A DNA stretch of 64,000 bases from Cryobacterium luteum. GTDB taxonomy: Bacteria; Actinomycetota; Actinomycetes; Actinomycetales; Microbacteriaceae. Each line of letters begins with the position of its first letter. Within the stretch, counting starts at the first letter, position 1. Shown one piece after another: positions 1 to 9,000 of this stretch. The notes under the pieces are model-generated. The model had not been told where the DNA came from. It did not search any database and worked only from the letters and a program-made list of their open reading frames with translations. The DNA lies in assembly GCF_900110125.1 (NCBI RefSeq), contig NZ_FOCN01000009.1:62001-126000 (forward strand), read 5' to 3'. Both the position numbers and the translations under genes were made by a program.

Positions 1-1
1 G

Positions 2-976
2 GGTCCGATCCCCGTGATGGTCGACGATGCCGTTCGTGCGGTCCTGAGCAATCTCAAGGTGCGGCGCGTTTCCCGTGGTGCCGGAGCTGCGGATGAACCA
101 GAAATCCCGGTGGACGCCGTGCGCGAGGCCATTGCCAATGCCCTCACCCATCGCGACTACAGCGACTTCGCGCTTGGCGACCAAGTGCGAGTGGAGATTT
201 ACCCGGACCGGCTGGAAGTCTGGAGCCCGGGTGGCATCTGGGGCGGTCGCAGGGTTGTAGATCTTTTCGACGGCAGCTCTCGCTCTCGCAATCAAGTGCT
301 CGCGAGTTTGCTCACAGAAGTCCCCTTCCCCGACAGAGACGAAACCGTCTGTGAAAACGCTGGGTCGGGAATCTTGCGGATGGCTGGTGTGCTGGGTGGA
401 ATGGGACTCCCCGCTCCGCGTTTCACCGCTACGTCCACCAGCATGACCGTCACCCTCGACCGGCATGGATTGCTCACACCGGAGATGTCCTCCTGGCTGT
501 CGGGCATCGGGGCAGCGTCGCTCAATCCGGATGCGCAGCGAACTCTGGTTCTGGTGCATCGGGGCTACGACGTCGAAGATCAACTTTTACGGGCCCAATT
601 TGGCATGGATTCCACCGACGCGCGACTGATTTTGCGAGCACTCGTGGCCGACGGCTGGCTTCGATTCCCATCGCAACCTGGCGGCGCCTACCGCCCGGGC
701 CCAGGACTCCTCGATGCCGAGTTGAACGAAAACACCCTGTTCTCGGACGTTGTGGTGCCACCGACCCAACACCCTGAAGGTAGTCTCGATGAGAGGATTC
801 TGAAGGCCATCGGGCAAAATGATGAACTCAGCATCAACGAGCTGGTGACAATTACACAAAGCAGCACAAACTCCCTGCGCCCTCGCTTGCGAGTACTCAT
901 CGAACAGGGTGCCCTGGTTCCGACTGCTCCACCACAGAGCCGCAATCGGCGCTATCGACGGCCACCCGGCGAGTAA
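2..976 (+). CDS. RecG-like/AlbA_2-family ATP-binding protein, 5' end outside window
   Basis: The reading frame is open from base 2, so the start lies upstream and only about the last 325 residues are seen. Counting from the GTG at 14, the motif NALTHRDY (residues 42-49), followed by SPGG (71-74) and NAGSGI (115-120), matches the GHKL-like HATPase_c_4 module found C-terminal to Schlafen AlbA_2 domains in proteins often labelled RecG-like helicase or ATP-binding transcriptional regulator. The last 70 residues look like a winged helix (ILKAIGQNDELSINELV). The expected AlbA_2 nucleic-acid-binding domain would lie before the window. Role inferred: DNA-binding regulator or stress/defence-associated protein; no helicase motifs are visible in this part. 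Confidence 0.72.
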   Translation, partial: GPIPVMVDDAVRAVLSNLKVRRVSRGAGAADEPEIPVDAVREAIANALTHRDYSDFALGDQVRVEIYPDRLEVWSPGGIWGGRRVVDLFDGSSRSRNQVLASLLTEVPFPDRDETVCENAGSGILRMAGVLGGMGLPAPRFTATSTSMTVTLDRHGLLTPEMSSWLSGIGAASLNPDAQRTLVLVHRGYDVEDQLLRAQFGMDSTDARLILRALVADGWLRFPSQPGGAYRPGPGLLDAELNENTLFSDVVVPPTQHPEGSLDERILKAIGQNDELSINELVTITQSSTNSLRPRLRVLIEQGALVPTAPPQSRNRRYRRPPGE

Positions 977-1032
977 AATTCAATCCACCAAGTTCGGCAG
1001 TTCCCGCAACACAGGTCAGTACTGGGTCGCAT

Positions 1033-1872
1033 CTATAGATGCGGGGGTGGTGCCCCGAGACTCACGACGGTCTGGATCGCGGCATGGTCCGACGGCCATC
1101 CGCCCTCATAGCGCGTGACGTTTATGGCGGCCTTGAGCACGGTGACGCGCGGCGTGACGAGGATCCAGTCGATGCGTTTGTGATTCTCGCGCGGCGGACG
1201 GTAGTCCAGGAACGTTCCCCACCCCTCGGTGAGGCGTTCTTGGGCTGTGTCCCAGGTGTCCAGCAGCAGACCCTGGCCAGTGAGTCGGTCGTAGGGGGAG
1301 GTCGTCGCATCCGTGTTGAAATCGCCGGTCACGACAGTAGGCAGCAGTGATGCAGCCACGATTCGTAGCAGTACATCGGCGGATCGCACCCGCGAGGTGC
1401 GGGAACGGTTATCGAGGTGGGTGTTCACGGCCCGGAAGTCGATGCCGGTGGCCACGTCGTGAAAGAGCGCGTCAACGACGACGCGCGGAGTGCGGTTGCC
1501 CCACGAGGTGGAGCCCGGCCGCAAGGGTGTGTCCGAGAGCGCCGTCTGCTCCCAGTCGAGCAGGCGCACTCGACGGGAATCGTAGACGATCGGACAGCCT
1601 TCCCCGCCCGTGTTGGTTTCCCGGCCATGTCCGATCGAGCGGTAGCGATCGCCGAGGGCGTGACGCACGAAGTTCGCCTGGTCGAACAGTGCTTCTTGCA
1701 CGCCGAGCAGCGCGGGCTGTTCCGCCGCGAGCAGCCGTTTCAGCAGCGACCGGCGGTGCACCCACCGATCGGGGCTGCGCGGGTTGAGGTGCGGTAGGCG
1801 TCGACGGATGTTGAAACTCATGACATGCAGATCAGGTGCGGTGACGGGCCCGATAAGTGCGCTGTCTGTCAT
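1033..1872 (-). CDS. endonuclease/exonuclease/phosphatase (EEP) family protein
   Basis: 279 residues, full length for this family. The metal and catalytic motifs occur in the right order: SFNI (19-22), QEAL (59-62), NTHLD (150-154), TGDFN (182-186), RIDWI (233-237) and SDHAA (261-265). No signal peptide or membrane segment is seen, so it probably acts in the cytoplasm as a Mg-dependent phosphodiesterase or phosphatase; the substrate cannot be told from sequence. The start is supported by a TAGGCT box exactly six bases upstream, which suggests a leaderless transcript. The neighbour upstream on the same strand is a truncated flavin reductase, so no intact operon is present. Confidence 0.88.
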   Translation of the reverse strand: MTDSALIGPVTAPDLHVMSFNIRRRLPHLNPRSPDRWVHRRSLLKRLLAAEQPALLGVQEALFDQANFVRHALGDRYRSIGHGRETNTGGEGCPIVYDSRRVRLLDWEQTALSDTPLRPGSTSWGNRTPRVVVDALFHDVATGIDFRAVNTHLDNRSRTSRVRSADVLLRIVAASLLPTVVTGDFNTDATTSPYDRLTGQGLLLDTWDTAQERLTEGWGTFLDYRPPRENHKRIDWILVTPRVTVLKAAINVTRYEGGWPSDHAAIQTVVSLGAPPPHL

Positions 1873-1878
1873 GGAACC

Positions 1879-1884
1879 AGCCTA
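1879..1884 (-). promoter_or_regulatory. -10 box (TAGGCT), leaderless promoter of the EEP gene
   Basis: TAGGCT on the minus strand ends six bases before the ATG at 1872. This TANNNT-N6-ATG spacing is the usual actinobacterial leaderless arrangement, and no Shine-Dalgarno sequence is present. Confidence 0.6.
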
Positions 1885-1968
1885 TGTGGACGGTGCGACG
1901 ACGTCGTGCTCGGCCACCGCGCCACCTACCGTTTGGGAAATCCGTCCCTGGCACGCCGCCACTGCCGC

Positions 1969-2262
1969 CTACTGTCGCCGGCTGGGCACGGCCGGGTGCT
2001 CTTGGGAGAGCCGGTACCCGCCGGAGAAGAACAACAATGGGTCGCCGTCGAGCTTCTTATAGGTTTGCACCTGGCCGATGAAAATCGTGTGGTCTCCCTC
2101 CTGATTGCGCGACACGGTCCGGCACGAGAATCGGGCGAGGACTCCCTCGATTTCCGGCACGCCGGCTTCGTCCTCGGTCACCTTGAGTCCCGCAAATTTG
2201 TCGGCCGCCGGGGTGGCGAACTGGCGCGACACCAGATGCTGATCGGCCGAAACTCTTCCCAC
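1969..2262 (-). pseudogene. flavin reductase (FMN-binding split barrel) remnant, N-terminal part missing
   Basis: The frame reads about 95 residues that match the second half of NAD(P)H:flavin oxidoreductases of the HpaC type: the SADQ..VSRQFA..AADKFAGL stretch, then GVPEIEGVLA and a closing GDPLLFFSGGYRLS strand. Such enzymes are normally 160-190 residues; the first 80 or so, including most of the FMN-binding strands, are absent. The homology stops at about 2255, right where a foreign plus-strand permease fragment begins at 2265. I infer a deletion or recombination junction there. The C-terminal end appears intact. It is unlikely to give a working reductase. Confidence 0.68.
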
Positions 2263-2264
2263 CT

Positions 2265-2560
2265 GTGATCGCGACTGCGCTGACCTGCGCCGTACTCGTC
2301 GGGGTCGCCTTCGTCATTACCGGAGCCGTCGCCGCCGCTCGGGGTATCACCGCCGACTGGACTATTGATCCGGCGGCCACTGCAGGCTGGTTCGTCGTCA
2401 ACGTGATACTTGTGCTCAGTGGGGTCGCACTCGGCACATTAATTCTCAACGCCCCCGCCGCGATCATTTTCGTCGCCACAGGCACCATGGCCTGGCGCCT
2501 CATTGCCGTCTCCAGCACGACCGGAGCCGCCATTGCTTCGTGGCTCGACATGCCTCTTTG
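2265..2560 (+). pseudogene. ABC-2-type transporter permease fragment
   Basis: About 98 residues with two hydrophobic segments (near residues 5-27 and 40-62), followed by VALGTLILNAPAAI and SWLD, resemble the C-terminal third of actinobacterial ABC-2 export permeases, which usually carry ALGALLLNTPAAI at this place. Both ends are missing: upstream it abuts the flavin reductase remnant, downstream it runs in another frame into an MmyB-domain tail near 2555. There is no partner ATPase nearby. It is read as a gene relic; a short membrane peptide could still be made but probably has no transport function. Confidence 0.55.
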
Positions 2561-2772
2561 CGGTTCATCGCCGCACAGCACCAGGACGACGCCGAGCTGA
2601 CCCAGCTCATCGGCGAGCTCACGCTCAAGGGCCCCGACTTCGCTGCGATGTGGACGAAGCACCCCTACGACAATGCGTCAGCGGTGTAAAGCGCTTCCAC
2701 CCCCGAGACTAGGAATTTCGATCTCAGCTTCGAGGTCCTCCACCTCCCGGTGCCAGCGGACACCGAATGATG
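2555..2772 (+). pseudogene. MmyB-type helix-turn-helix regulator, C-terminal remnant with frameshifts
   Basis: In one frame 2555-2689 reads FIAAQHQDDAELTQLIGEL followed by TLKGPDFAAMWTKH, which is the hallmark of the MmyB-like ligand-binding domain found after an XRE HTH. It then stops at 2687. The next family motif, KRFHP, is in a shifted frame (2688-2702), and the following one, FDLSFEVLHLPVPAD, returns to the first frame (2717-2761) before another stop. So the last third of the regulator is present with two compensating frame changes and stops; the HTH domain and the extreme C-terminus are missing. It lies tail to tail with the beta-lactamase relic. Confidence 0.62.
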
Positions 2773-2821
2773 ACGCACGCTGCCGAAGCCGAACGCTCTT
2801 TCCGGAGGCAACCAACTTTTC

Positions 2822-3773
2822 TCAGGCCGCGAGCTCCGAGACAATAAGGCGGGTTGCATCAGCGATGACGTCATTACTGTTCGGCGCGCTGGCTATTTCT
2901 GTTCGGGTGAGAATGCACATGGCAATTGTTTGTCGCTGCCCCTGCCAAAGCACTCCGGCATCGTTGACGATTCCGTAATCGCCTGCGCCGGTTTTGTCTG
3001 CGAGCTCGAACGGCTCGGACAGGCCCGCACGAGCTCGTTTACCTGATGTGGTGTTGCGCAGCATTAAATCCTGGAGACGGCTACGTGCGAGTTGGCCGGC
3101 ATCGCCGTCGATGAGGAGAGCTTTCATGATCGCGACCATGTCTTCGGCGGTAGTGGTATCGCGAACGTCTCCGGGAAGTCCTTCGTTGAGTTCAGGCTCT
3201 ATGCGTTCCAGCCGCGTTCGCTTTGCGCCGAGTGCTTGAGCAAAACTCCGTGATTGTTGCTGGTCCGCCGAGCTCACGGAGAAGAAGGTTGCCTGCTGTG
3301 TTGTCGGAGAATCGGAGGGCGGCGTCCGCCATTTGATTCGGCGTCATCGACATCGACGTTGAAGCGGTGGCGACCGGTGAATTCACGACGAGGTCAGCGG
3401 CAGTGAAAGAAATTGGTGTGTTCCAGTACTGGTCTTCATATCCGCGTAGGCGGAGCAGATTTGCGACTGCTAGCACTTTAAAAAGTGAGCACATCGGCAC
3501 AGGCTCGGTTGCACGATGGTTGATTTGACGTCCGGAACGCACGTTCTTTGCACTCACGGCAATCATCACCCCCGATGTCGACTCGAGCTGACGGACACTC
3601 CGCCCAAAGTTTGAAATCACCGAGGTGAGTGCAGGGCTCGGTGTGGTGCACCCGGCAAGGGCGACCGCCGCCGCGCCAGCCACCAAAAAAGATCGTCGAG
3701 AAGAATGACCGAACGTTCGAGTAGAGGACACGTAGACCACTATGCGGGGCATTGCCCTCTCATGTCCAAGCAT
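2822..3773 (-). pseudogene. class A beta-lactamase, Tat lipoprotein type, split by a +1 frameshift
   Basis: Two overlapping minus-strand frames together give a whole class A serine beta-lactamase. The first carries a twin-arginine signal (SRRSFL) and lipobox LAGC, the SLFK nucleophile motif and the SDN loop. The second carries EPELN (omega-loop Glu), DTTTAEDM and KTGAGDYG. The switch falls between GGPATITEF and AQALGAKR. On the plus strand a run of four A at 3242-3245 would restore one frame if it were three. All catalytic residues are present, so this is either a recent inactivation or a one-base sequence error. The exact start is uncertain: 3773 is the furthest one, and a GTG nearer the Tat motif is equally plausible. 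Confidence 0.82.
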
Positions 3774-4069
3774 TAAAGGGCCCGACTAATCGCAAATGTG
3801 CAAAGTGGCTGCTGGAGTGGGTCACCGCGGCTCTGCCCGTCGGGAAGCGGATGTCGGAGCGCGAGGTGAGCGACCGTCTCGCGCTGGTCGTCGACGACGT
3901 CGTGACTCTAGGTCGGTACCTCGTCGATGCGGGAATGCTCGCACGCACACCGGATGGCGCGGTATACCAAGTCGAGAAGCGATATGGGTCGCGGACTACC
4001 TCCGACGACTTTTCAGCAATAATCCACGGTTTGCCGCGCGGCTACTGCTCCACGGCGCCAACTGCTTGA
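3752..4069 (+). CDS. DUF2087-domain protein, small or 5'-truncated
   Basis: Residues 8-70 (KGPTNRKCAKWLLEWV, GKRMSEREVSDRL, DDVVTLGRYLVDAGMLAR) match the DUF2087 domain, a short winged-helix-like module that occurs alone or after an ArsR-type HTH. The start shown is a TTG with no clear ribosome binding site, and the frame is open back to 3722, so the original N-terminus may have been lost. The last 30 residues after VEKRYG do not look like the family. It lies divergent to the beta-lactamase relic and inside a decayed region, so it may itself be a remnant. Confidence 0.5.
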   Translation: MPSHVQALKGPTNRKCAKWLLEWVTAALPVGKRMSEREVSDRLALVVDDVVTLGRYLVDAGMLARTPDGAVYQVEKRYGSRTTSDDFSAIIHGLPRGYCSTAPTA

Positions 4070-4159
4070 TGCCCACGCCAGTTTGCTGCCTGCGGGCAGG
4101 GGTGAGGGGACCGGTAGACTTGCCGGGTCAAGCATCCGCTATATCTGGGAGAACGCCAC

Positions 4160-6466
4160 GTGACCGCTGCTACCACCACCCACTCCCGCGGCGTCGCCGA
4201 CACCGTTTCCAACGCCATCGCGACGCCCGAGAAGGAGCAGCCCTACGGCGCGCTCGGGCTCAAGGCCGACGAGTACGCGAAGATCCGCGAAATTCTGGGC
4301 CGCCGCCCCACGAGCGGCGAACTCGCCATGTACTCGGTGATGTGGAGCGAGCACTGCTCCTATAAGAGCTCAAAGATGTACCTGCGCCAGTTCGGCGACA
4401 AGGTCACGCCCGCCATGAAGAAGAACCTCATGGTCGGCATGGGCGAGAACGCCGGCGTTCTCGACGTCGGTGAGGGCTGGGCGGTCACCTTCAAGATCGA
4501 ATCGCACAACCACCCCTCCTACATCGAGCCGTTCCAGGGCGCCGCGACCGGCGTCGGCGGCATCGTGCGCGACATCATCTCGATGGGCGCCCGCCCGGTC
4601 GCCGTGATGGACGCCCTGCGCTTCGGCGATATCAACGACCCGGACACCGCACGCGTCGTGCACGGCGTGGTCAGCGGCATCAGCTTCTACGGCAACTGCC
4701 TCGGCCTGCCGAACATCGGCGGCGAAACCGTGTTCGACCGGGTCTACCAGGGCAACCCGCTCGTCAACGCGCTCTCGGTCGGCGTGCTGCGCCACGAAGA
4801 CCTGCACCTCGCCAACGCCCGGGGGGTCGGCAATCAGGTCGTGTTGTTTGGAGCCCGCACCGGCGGCGACGGCATCGGCGGGGCATCCATTCTCGCCTCC
4901 GACACCTTCAGTGCTGGCGGGCCGACCAAGCGCCCCGCGGTGCAGGTCGGCGACCCGTTCGCCGAGAAGGTGCTCATCGAGTGCTGCCTCGAACTGTTCG
5001 CCGGCAAGCTCGTCGAGGGAATTCAAGACCTCGGTGCCGCCGGAATCAGCTGCGCGACCAGCGAACTCGCCTCGAACGGCGACGGTGGCATGTTCATCGA
5101 ACTAGAGAAGGTACTGCTGCGCGACCCCACGCTCACCGCCGAAGAGATTCTCATGAGCGAGAGCCAGGAACGCATGATGGCCATCGTCACGCCCGAAAAG
5201 CTCGAGGGCTTTCTCGCCGTCACCAAGAAGTGGGACGTCGAGACCAGCGTGCTCGGCGAAGTCACCGATACCGGTCGGTTGATCATCAACTGGCACGGCG
5301 AAGAAATCGTCAACGTACTGCCGCGCACCGTCGCCGTCGACGGCCCGGTCTACGAGCGCCCGCTCGCCTACCCGACCTGGATCGACGCCCTGCAGGCCGA
5401 CACCGCCTCCGTGCTGCCGCGCGCCCTCGACGGCGAGACCCTGCGTGAGCAGTTCCTCGACCTGCTCGGTTCGCCGAACCTGGCCGACCCGAGCTGGATC
5501 ACCGACCAGTATGACCACTACGTGCAGGGCAACACGGCGCTGGCTTTTCCCGACGACGGCGGCATGATCCGCGTCGACGAGGAGAGCGGCCTCGGCTTCG
5601 CGATCGCGACCGATGCGAACGGCCGTTACTGCCAGCTCGACCCGTATCGCGGCGCGCAGCTGGCCCTGGCCGAGGCGTACCGCAACGTGGCCGCGACCGG
5701 CGCGGTGCCGGCCGGCGTCAGCGACTGCCTCAACTTCGGCTCGCCCGAGAACCCCGAGGTCATGTGGCAGTTCCGCGAGGCCGTCACCGCCCTCGCCGAC
5801 GGATGCCTGGAGCTTGAGATTCCGGTCACCGGCGGCAACGTCTCGTTCTACAACCAGACCGGCGACCAGCCCATTCACCCGACCCCGGTCGTGGCCGTGC
5901 TCGGCGTGATCGACGACGTCGCCCGCCGCATCCCGAGCGGATGGCAGGACGACGGGCACAACATCTACCTGCTCGGCACGACCCGCCTCGAGCTCGACGG
6001 CTCAGCCTGGGCCGGTGTGGTGCACAACCACCTCGGGGGTCGTCCGCCGGTCGTGGACCTCAGCCAGGAGAAGGCCCTCGCCGGTCTGCTGCACGCCGCC
6101 TCGAAGGAAGCCCTCATCGACAGCGCCCACGACCTCAGCGAGGGCGGGCTCGCCCAGGCCCTCGCCGAAGCCGTGATGCGCTTCGGGGTGGGCGCGCGCG
6201 TCTGGCTGGGTGACATTCTGGATCGGGACGGGGTCGACGCATCCACTGCGCTCTTTTCGGAGTCGGCCGGTCGCGTCATCGTTTCGGTGCCGCGCGAAGA
6301 CGACGTGAAGTTCCTCGGCCTGTGTGCCGGCCGCTACATTCCGGTGCTGCGCATCGGAGTGACCGACGCCACCCTGCGCGCCCTAGAGGTTCAGGACGTC
6401 TTCGCCGCGCCCCTAGCCGAGATGCGCAACCGTCACCAGTCGCCCCTCCCCGCCGCCTTCGCCTGA
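4160..6466 (+). CDS. purL: phosphoribosylformylglycinamidine synthase subunit PurL
   Basis: 768 residues, the length of the small-type PurL that works with separate PurS and PurQ. It catalyses the ATP-dependent conversion of FGAR to FGAM in cytoplasmic purine synthesis. Motifs seen: [10 protein letters not shown] (63-72), [10 protein letters not shown] (111-120, the catalytic His region), GVGGIVRDI (131-139) and [11 protein letters not shown] in the second half of the N-terminal AIRS-like domain, followed by the repeated AIRS-like half. The start is preceded by GGGAGAA at a good distance. purS/purQ are not beside it; purA, another purine gene, lies 3.5 kb downstream on the other strand. Confidence 0.97.
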   Translation: MTAATTTHSRGVADTVSNAIATPEKEQPYGALGLKADEYAKIREILGRRPTSGELAMYSVMWSEHCSYKSSKMYLRQFGDKVTPAMKKNLMVGMGENAGVLDVGEGWAVTFKIESHNHPSYIEPFQGAATGVGGIVRDIISMGARPVAVMDALRFGDINDPDTARVVHGVVSGISFYGNCLGLPNIGGETVFDRVYQGNPLVNALSVGVLRHEDLHLANARGVGNQVVLFGARTGGDGIGGASILASDTFSAGGPTKRPAVQVGDPFAEKVLIECCLELFAGKLVEGIQDLGAAGISCATSELASNGDGGMFIELEKVLLRDPTLTAEEILMSESQERMMAIVTPEKLEGFLAVTKKWDVETSVLGEVTDTGRLIINWHGEEIVNVLPRTVAVDGPVYERPLAYPTWIDALQADTASVLPRALDGETLREQFLDLLGSPNLADPSWITDQYDHYVQGNTALAFPDDGGMIRVDEESGLGFAIATDANGRYCQLDPYRGAQLALAEAYRNVAATGAVPAGVSDCLNFGSPENPEVMWQFREAVTALADGCLELEIPVTGGNVSFYNQTGDQPIHPTPVVAVLGVIDDVARRIPSGWQDDGHNIYLLGTTRLELDGSAWAGVVHNHLGGRPPVVDLSQEKALAGLLHAASKEALIDSAHDLSEGGLAQALAEAVMRFGVGARVWLGDILDRDGVDASTALFSESAGRVIVSVPREDDVKFLGLCAGRYIPVLRIGVTDATLRALEVQDVFAAPLAEMRNRHQSPLPAAFA

Positions 6467-6486
6467 CCTGGAGCGCGTCTCCGCCC

Positions 6487-6582
6487 GCGCATAACTCCTG
6501 CAATTTCTGCAGCGCCACCGGGTTCTCCCCGGAAATACGCGGGACTTTCACCTGCGGCGCACGAATTGCAGGAGTTAGGCGC
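6487..6582. repeat. 19-bp inverted repeat with 58-base spacer
   Basis: Arms 6487-6505 and 6564-6582 are complementary with a single mismatch; the inner 14 bp (TAACTCCTGCAATT and its complement) are perfect. It fills the gap between the convergent purL and SDR genes. It could act as a two-way terminator, form a cruciform, or be a dispersed palindromic element. The spacer holds a smaller CCGG-rich hairpin. A comparable element with related ends lies at 9001-9085. Confidence 0.7.
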
Positions 6583-6599
6583 GAAAAATGCGCCGCGAC

Positions 6600-7523
6600 C
6601 TAGAGGAAGGGGTCGCCGATCAGGGTCTCGGCGCGCTCCCAAAGGCGCGCGGCCACCGCTCGGTCCCGCGAGGTGCGCGTTGCGGGCTGACGCACCGGGC
6701 GGCCGCGCAGCAGCAGGCTCGGGCCGAAGTAGTCGCCGCCGTTGGCATCCGGGTCGATCGCGGCCCGCACGGTGGACCAGGCGCCCTGCTGCTTGCTCTG
6801 GGCCCCGACGAGCAGCTGCAGCCCGTCGAGAACGCGTTTGCCACGCGACACCTCATTGACCGAACGGATGCCCAAGGTCAGCCCCGAAATGGAATATCCC
6901 GGATGCGCGACCAGCGACTGCACCATGCCGGCCCCATTGGCCCGCAGCCGCCGGTCAAGCTCGAATCCGAACACCTGCATGGCGATCTTGGACTGCGCGT
7001 ACGCCTTCCAGCCGCTGTACGTGGTCGCCAGTTGCAGGTCGTCGAGCGAGGAGTCCATCAGCCGCGAGATCAGCGACCCGAGCGACACCACTCGGCTTCC
7101 CGGCGTGCGACGGAGCGCCATGAGCGAACCCGCGGTGAGGGCGAAATGCCCGAGAAAGTTCGTGGCGAACACGAGCTCGTTGCCGTCGAGGCTCACGACG
7201 CGATCGGTCGGCGGGTGCACGATACCGGCGTTCAAAATCAAGCCGTCGAGGCGGGGGAAGGCGCGCAGCGTCTCGCTGACCTCGCGCACCGACTGCAGAT
7301 CCGAGACATCGAGCTGCAGCACCGAAACGGATGCCCCCGGCACCCGTAATCGGATGGCCGCCGCCGCCGCATCCGCTTTCACCGGGTTGCGGCAGGCGAG
7401 CACGACGTGCGCTCCCGCACCGGCGAGCTGCTCGCTGGTGAAGTAGCCGAGGCCGGCGTTGGCTCCGGTGACGACGAAGGTCTTGCCGGCCTGATCGGGC
7501 AGCGAGCGTGGGTTCCAGCTCAC
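6600..7523 (-). CDS. short-chain dehydrogenase/reductase, retinol-dehydrogenase-like
   Basis: 307 residues. The NAD(P) loop TGANAGLG (19-26), ACRN, NAG (98-100), the catalytic Ser near SLGS (147-150) and YAQSK (175-179) define a classical SDR of the retinol dehydrogenase/WW-oxidoreductase-like subgroup, which has a longer C-terminus of about 100 residues. The substrate is unknown. The GTG start at 7523 lies just four bases after the stop of the chorismate mutase, so the two are probably co-transcribed. No signal peptide or membrane helix is seen. Confidence 0.85.
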   Translation of the reverse strand: MSWNPRSLPDQAGKTFVVTGANAGLGYFTSEQLAGAGAHVVLACRNPVKADAAAAAIRLRVPGASVSVLQLDVSDLQSVREVSETLRAFPRLDGLILNAGIVHPPTDRVVSLDGNELVFATNFLGHFALTAGSLMALRRTPGSRVVSLGSLISRLMDSSLDDLQLATTYSGWKAYAQSKIAMQVFGFELDRRLRANGAGMVQSLVAHPGYSISGLTLGIRSVNEVSRGKRVLDGLQLLVGAQSKQQGAWSTVRAAIDPDANGGDYFGPSLLLRGRPVRQPATRTSRDRAVAARLWERAETLIGDPFL

Positions 7524-7527
7524 CCGA

Positions 7528-7911
7528 CTACGAAGCCACGATCGGCGAAACGGCCGGCGCAGCGCCCGCCGCGCGCCCCGGCGCCACGGCCGGGCCGCCG
7601 GCGATTTTCACGTGATGATGAATGACCTCGGCGATGATGAAATTGAGAAACTTCTCGGCGAATGCCGGGTCGAGGTGCGCCTCTTCGGCGAGGCCGCGCA
7701 GCCGGTCGATCTGCATGAGCTCGCGGGCCGGATCGGCGGCCGGCAGTCCGTGGGCGGCCTTGAGCCGGCCCACCGACTGGGTGAATTTGAATCGCTCGGC
7801 CAGCAGGTGAATGAGCGCGGCATCGATATTGTCGATACTCTCGCGAATGCTGTGCAGCTGCTCGATTGCCGCAGCGTCGGCATCAGCGGGTAGTTCCTCG
7901 TGTGCGGCCAT
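7528..7911 (-). CDS. chorismate mutase (AroQ type)
   Basis: 127 residues from the ATG at 7911. IEQLHSIRESIDNIDAALI, LLAERFKFTQSVGRLKA and DPAREL match the all-helical AroQ fold, which converts chorismate to prephenate for Phe/Tyr synthesis. Conserved active-site residues appear as the early Arg (SIRESID), the Arg/Lys of the AERFKF and GRLK helices and the Glu in AREL. The C-terminal 25 residues are Ala/Pro-rich and probably disordered. This start is preferred to one six codons upstream because a TATCGT box ends six bases before it. Monofunctional; no prephenate dehydratase is fused. Confidence 0.85.
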   Translation of the reverse strand: MAAHEELPADADAAAIEQLHSIRESIDNIDAALIHLLAERFKFTQSVGRLKAAHGLPAADPARELMQIDRLRGLAEEAHLDPAFAEKFLNFIIAEVIHHHVKIAGGPAVAPGRAAGAAPAVSPIVAS

Positions 7912-7917
7912 GGTTTT

Positions 7918-7923
7918 ACGATA
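7918..7923 (-). promoter_or_regulatory. -10 box (TATCGT), leaderless promoter of chorismate mutase
   Basis: TATCGT on the minus strand is followed by six bases and then the ATG at 7911. It decides between this start and the upstream ATG at 7929. Confidence 0.55.
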
Positions 7924-7932
7924 ATGCATGCC

Positions 7933-8892
7933 CTAAGCGGATGCCGCCGCCTCCCGGCCGCGCGCCCCGAACGACCCGAGCCGCAACCGTTTTTGGGTCA
8001 GCAGGATGCCCAGCAGCACCAGGAGCGCCCCGGCCGGCTCGTGCCAGGAGAATGTTTCGGCGAGCACGAGCACTCCGAGCACCACTCCCACGACGGGCGT
8101 CACGTAGGTCACCGTGGACGCGTTGGTCGGCCCCCAGGCCCGCAACACGTTGATGTTCCAGATGTAGGCCAGGCCGGTGCCGAGCGCACCGAGCGCCAGC
8201 AGACACAGCACGATCGAATAGGTCAGCACCACCGGGCTCCAGGCCAGCACCGGGGTGAGCAGCAGCATGATGAACCCGGCGAGGCCGATGTTGAGAAAGG
8301 CGAAGGTCGACGCAGCTATCGGCCGCCCACTAAGAAAGCGGCGGGTGTAGCCGAAGGTGAAGCCGTAGCAGACGGCCGCGCCGAGGCAGGCGAGCTGGCC
8401 CCAGAGGTCGCCGGTGAGTGAGGAATACTGCCACGGACCAATGATCACGACGACACCGACGATGCCGAGCACGACACCGGCGACCTGCGCGCGCACGAGT
8501 TTCTCCACCCGAAAGGCGAGCGTCGCCATCACCGCCGTCATGATCGGGGTGACCGCGTTGTAAATGCTGGCCAGGCTCGACGAGACATACTGCTCGGCCC
8601 AAGCGAACAGCAGGTGTGGGATCACGCATCCGCTGACCGCGATCACCAGAAAGTGCAGCCAGACCACGCCCTCCCGCGGCAATACCGGCCCGGTCCCGAT
8701 GCGCGGACGGCGCACCAGCACGATCAGCCCGAGCGTCAACCCGCCGAGAACCAGCCGTGACCAGGCGATCTGGCCGAAGCTGACGCCGTCGAGGGCGATC
8801 TTCATGAACAGAAAGCTCGCGCCCCAGATCAGGCCCATCCCGAGGAATTGCACCACGACGAGGGTCTTGCTGGCTGCAGGGGTCTGGGGCAC
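7933..8892 (-). CDS. EamA/DMT-family membrane transporter
   Basis: 319 residues with about ten hydrophobic helices arranged as two EamA repeats, starting with GMGLIWGASFLFMKIAL, typical of drug/metabolite transporters of the RhaT/YdcZ-like EamA group. It is expected in the cytoplasmic membrane as an exporter or importer of amino acids or small metabolites; the substrate cannot be inferred. The GTG start follows a TAGGCT box by six bases. The gene lies upstream of and on the same strand as chorismate mutase, but each seems to have its own promoter. Confidence 0.88.
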   Translation of the reverse strand: MPQTPAASKTLVVVQFLGMGLIWGASFLFMKIALDGVSFGQIAWSRLVLGGLTLGLIVLVRRPRIGTGPVLPREGVVWLHFLVIAVSGCVIPHLLFAWAEQYVSSSLASIYNAVTPIMTAVMATLAFRVEKLVRAQVAGVVLGIVGVVVIIGPWQYSSLTGDLWGQLACLGAAVCYGFTFGYTRRFLSGRPIAASTFAFLNIGLAGFIMLLLTPVLAWSPVVLTYSIVLCLLALGALGTGLAYIWNINVLRAWGPTNASTVTYVTPVVGVVLGVLVLAETFSWHEPAGALLVLLGILLTQKRLRLGSFGARGREAAASA

Positions 8893-8898
8893 TCCACG

Positions 8899-8904
8899 AG
8901 CCTA
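8899..8904 (-). promoter_or_regulatory. -10 box (TAGGCT), leaderless promoter of the EamA transporter
   Basis: TAGGCT on the minus strand is separated by six bases from the GTG at 8892. Confidence 0.58.
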
Positions 8905-9000
8905 TAGCGCAGGTCGCCCGCTGGAGGTCGGCACCAACTCGACGTCCGAAAAGCGCCGAAACATGGCAGCGGATGCCGCCCGCACGCCCTGCCCGTGGCC

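Noticed and set aside
2-976. Calling the first gene RecG helicase
   Set aside because: No helicase motifs are visible; the motifs belong to the HATPase_c_4 module often mislabelled this way.
5102-5959. Long minus-strand frame within purL
   Set aside because: Shadow frame antisense to a certain gene, with no family similarity.
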